Origin: an uncultured Lachnospiraceae bacterium
Lineage (GTDB): Bacteria; Bacillota; Clostridia; Lachnospirales; Lachnospiraceae
Assembly: GCA_910587305.1 (NCBI GenBank)
Contig: CAJUKV010000015.1
Span: 1-64,000, forward strand
Direction: 5' to 3'
Length of the DNA: 64,000 nucleotides
Positions 62,893-64,000 of this stretch are shown in pieces. The translations under genes were made by a program, and so were the position numbers. Every line of letters starts with the position of its first letter. Positions within the stretch are counted from its first letter, which is position 1. The notes below the pieces were generated by a model. The model was not told where the DNA came from. It made no database searches and was given only the letters and a program-made list of their open reading frames with translations.

Positions 62893-64000
62893 TCAGGGCA
62901 TTTTCGCAACTAACTCTTTGAACACTTTCCCCCGCACCTCATAATTAGGGAACATCCCCCAGCTTGCACAGGCCGGGGACAAAAGCACCGCATCCCCTGC
63001 AGCCGCCTGGGCCACGCATGCATCAAAAGCTTCCTCGAAGGTATCCGCCAGGATGATATTGGAAAGCCCATGTTCTTTCGCGCACCTTGCAATCTTTTCC
63101 CGGGTCTCCCCTACCAGCACCAGAGCTTTCACCTTTCCCTCAAAGGCTTCAATCCATTCGTCATACCTGCTTCCCTTATCATAGCCGCCCCCTAAAAGCA
63201 CTGTGGGCTTTGTCATAGCGCGTATTCCCTGGATTGCCGCATCCGGATTAGTCCCTTTGGAATCATTATAATAATCCACCCCGCCCCTGGTGTCAACAAA
63301 TTCTATTCTGTGCTCTACCGGCGCAAATACCCGTATGGTTTCAAGAATAACCTCCATGGGGACCGAAAGCGCATGGCAAATGCCGATGGCGGCCATCACA
63401 TTTTCCACATTGCACATTCCCACAAGCCTCATATCATGTATATTCATAAGCCTGCGTACTTTTCTCCCATCCAAGGATGTCTTAAATGTATTTTGGGATA
63501 TATCCCAAGATGTATGCAAAGACGTATCGCCGGATGTACATTCCGCCAGGCAGATTTCCTCGCCGTCAAGGTAAATTCCTTCCTTAAGCTTTCTTTTGGA
63601 AGAAAAAAACACCACCTTTGCAGGACATCTTTCTCCAAAATCCCTGGTATAGGCGTCTTCATAGTTTAATACGCATACGTCGTCCTTCGTCTGGTTTTCG
63701 GCTATTCTTTCTTTTGTTTTTACATAACATTCCATGGTGTGATGCCGGTTTAAATGATCCGGCGTGATATTTAAAATGGCGGATACATCAGGCCTAAAAG
63801 AATGGATGGTTTCCAACTGAAAACTGCTGATTTCCGCAGCCGTCACACTCGCCTCCTCCGTATCAAGAGCAATATCCGTATAGGGATTTCCAATATTTCC
63901 CACCACATACGTGCAAGCATAATGCGCTGCTAAAATCTGCCCTGTTAAAGCGGTGGTGGTGGTTTTTCCATTGGTTCCCGTGATTGCCGCTATTTTCCCC
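62893..64000 (-). CDS. murD: UDP-N-acetylmuramoylalanine-D-glutamate ligase (partial)
   Basis: Adds D-Glu to the peptidoglycan precursor. The gene runs off the right edge; the first codons in the window read AAITGTNGKTTTTALTGQIL, the ATP-binding P-loop, so roughly the first 110 residues are missing. Then VVGNIGNPYTD, NITPDHLNRHHTMECYVKTK, the ADP contact DYYNDSKGTNPDA, LLGGGYDKGS and LLSPACASWGMFPNYEVRG. Around 63470-63540 it holds a short insertion of tetrapeptide-like repeats (DTSL-HTSW-DISQ-NTFK) unlike the usual family sequence. Confidence 0.95.
   Translation of the reverse strand, partial: GKIAAITGTNGKTTTTALTGQILAAHYACTYVVGNIGNPYTDIALDTEEASVTAAEISSFQLETIHSFRPDVSAILNITPDHLNRHHTMECYVKTKERIAENQTKDDVCVLNYEDAYTRDFGERCPAKVVFFSSKRKLKEGIYLDGEEICLAECTSGDTSLHTSWDISQNTFKTSLDGRKVRRLMNIHDMRLVGMCNVENVMAAIGICHALSVPMEVILETIRVFAPVEHRIEFVDTRGGVDYYNDSKGTNPDAAIQGIRAMTKPTVLLGGGYDKGSRYDEWIEAFEGKVKALVLVGETREKIARCAKEHGLSNIILADTFEEAFDACVAQAAAGDAVLLSPACASWGMFPNYEVRGKVFKELVAKMP

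Overview
The window reads as a chromosomal segment of a spore-forming, anaerobic Clostridia of the Lachnospiraceae type (inference). The grounds are the sporulation genes spoIIGA-sigE-sigG and ymxH, the secG-rnr-smpB-ssrA block, strong AGGAGG ribosome sites, DUF5688, DUF3796 and DUF6020-like proteins, a choline-binding-type GH25 lysozyme, and a class I glutamate dehydrogenase. Most genes lie on the minus strand.

Layout. 0.1-2.8 kb: a three-gene ABC-2 exporter (+). 3.0-10.1 kb: a small unknown gene, tmRNA, smpB, rnr, secG, a secreted GH25 lysozyme and enolase (-). 10.2-13.5 kb: two convergent GT-C membrane glycosyltransferases around palindromic repeats. 13.7-17.3 kb: a YtrA-type GntR regulator with its ABC ATPase and giant permease (-), with a clear palindromic operator. 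17.4-22.1 kb: an AT-rich accessory island holding an IS110 remnant, decayed minus-strand HTH genes, an XRE regulator plus DUF3800 protein behind four operator copies, two unexplained foldable non-coding elements, an internally deleted Uma2 gene, and a DUF3796/HTH pair behind three repeats. 22.1-29.6 kb: gpmI, a two-module GT-C protein, a DUF6020-like protein and a CDF metal exporter (-). 29.8-33.8 kb: a leader peptide and attenuator upstream of a heterodimeric BmrC/BmrD-like ABC exporter (+). 33.9-43 kb: a TPR protein, DEAD-box helicase, GtrB-like transferase, NYN/OST-HTH protein, gdhA, an unknown protein, an SH3b protein and tRNA-Arg(CCG) (-). 43-49.7 kb: DUF5688, efp, aroQ-aroK-aroE-yqeG, a putative sugar methyltransferase and nrdR. 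49.8-53.2 kb: sigG, ymxH (opposite strand), sigE and spoIIGA behind a Spo0A-like promoter. 53.4-57.7 kb: an ABC exporter, HAD phosphatase, MazG-like hydrolase and M18 aminopeptidase. 58-64 kb: ftsZ, ftsQ, murA, ftsW/spoVE and murD, which runs off the window.

How the genes work together. The right end combines division and wall synthesis with the sporulation sigma cascade: SpoIIGA processes pro-SigE, and SigG follows. The shikimate genes form one operon with yqeG and probably efp. tmRNA, SmpB and RNase R form the ribosome rescue set.

Most interesting. (1) An ~90-bp repeat in three copies that in RNA would form an H-type pseudoknot ending in the Shine-Dalgarno of sigE and of the DUF5688 gene, with a third copy upstream of sigG. 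(2) A 39-codon leader ORF with mutually exclusive hairpins upstream of the BmrCD-like exporter. (3) The 17-22 kb island with its operator arrays, DUF3800 module and structured RNAs. (4) Long palindromic intergenic elements whose stem sequences differ between copies but stay paired. (5) RNase R apparently starting at an AUU codon. All functions are assigned by reading the sequence; no database search was run.
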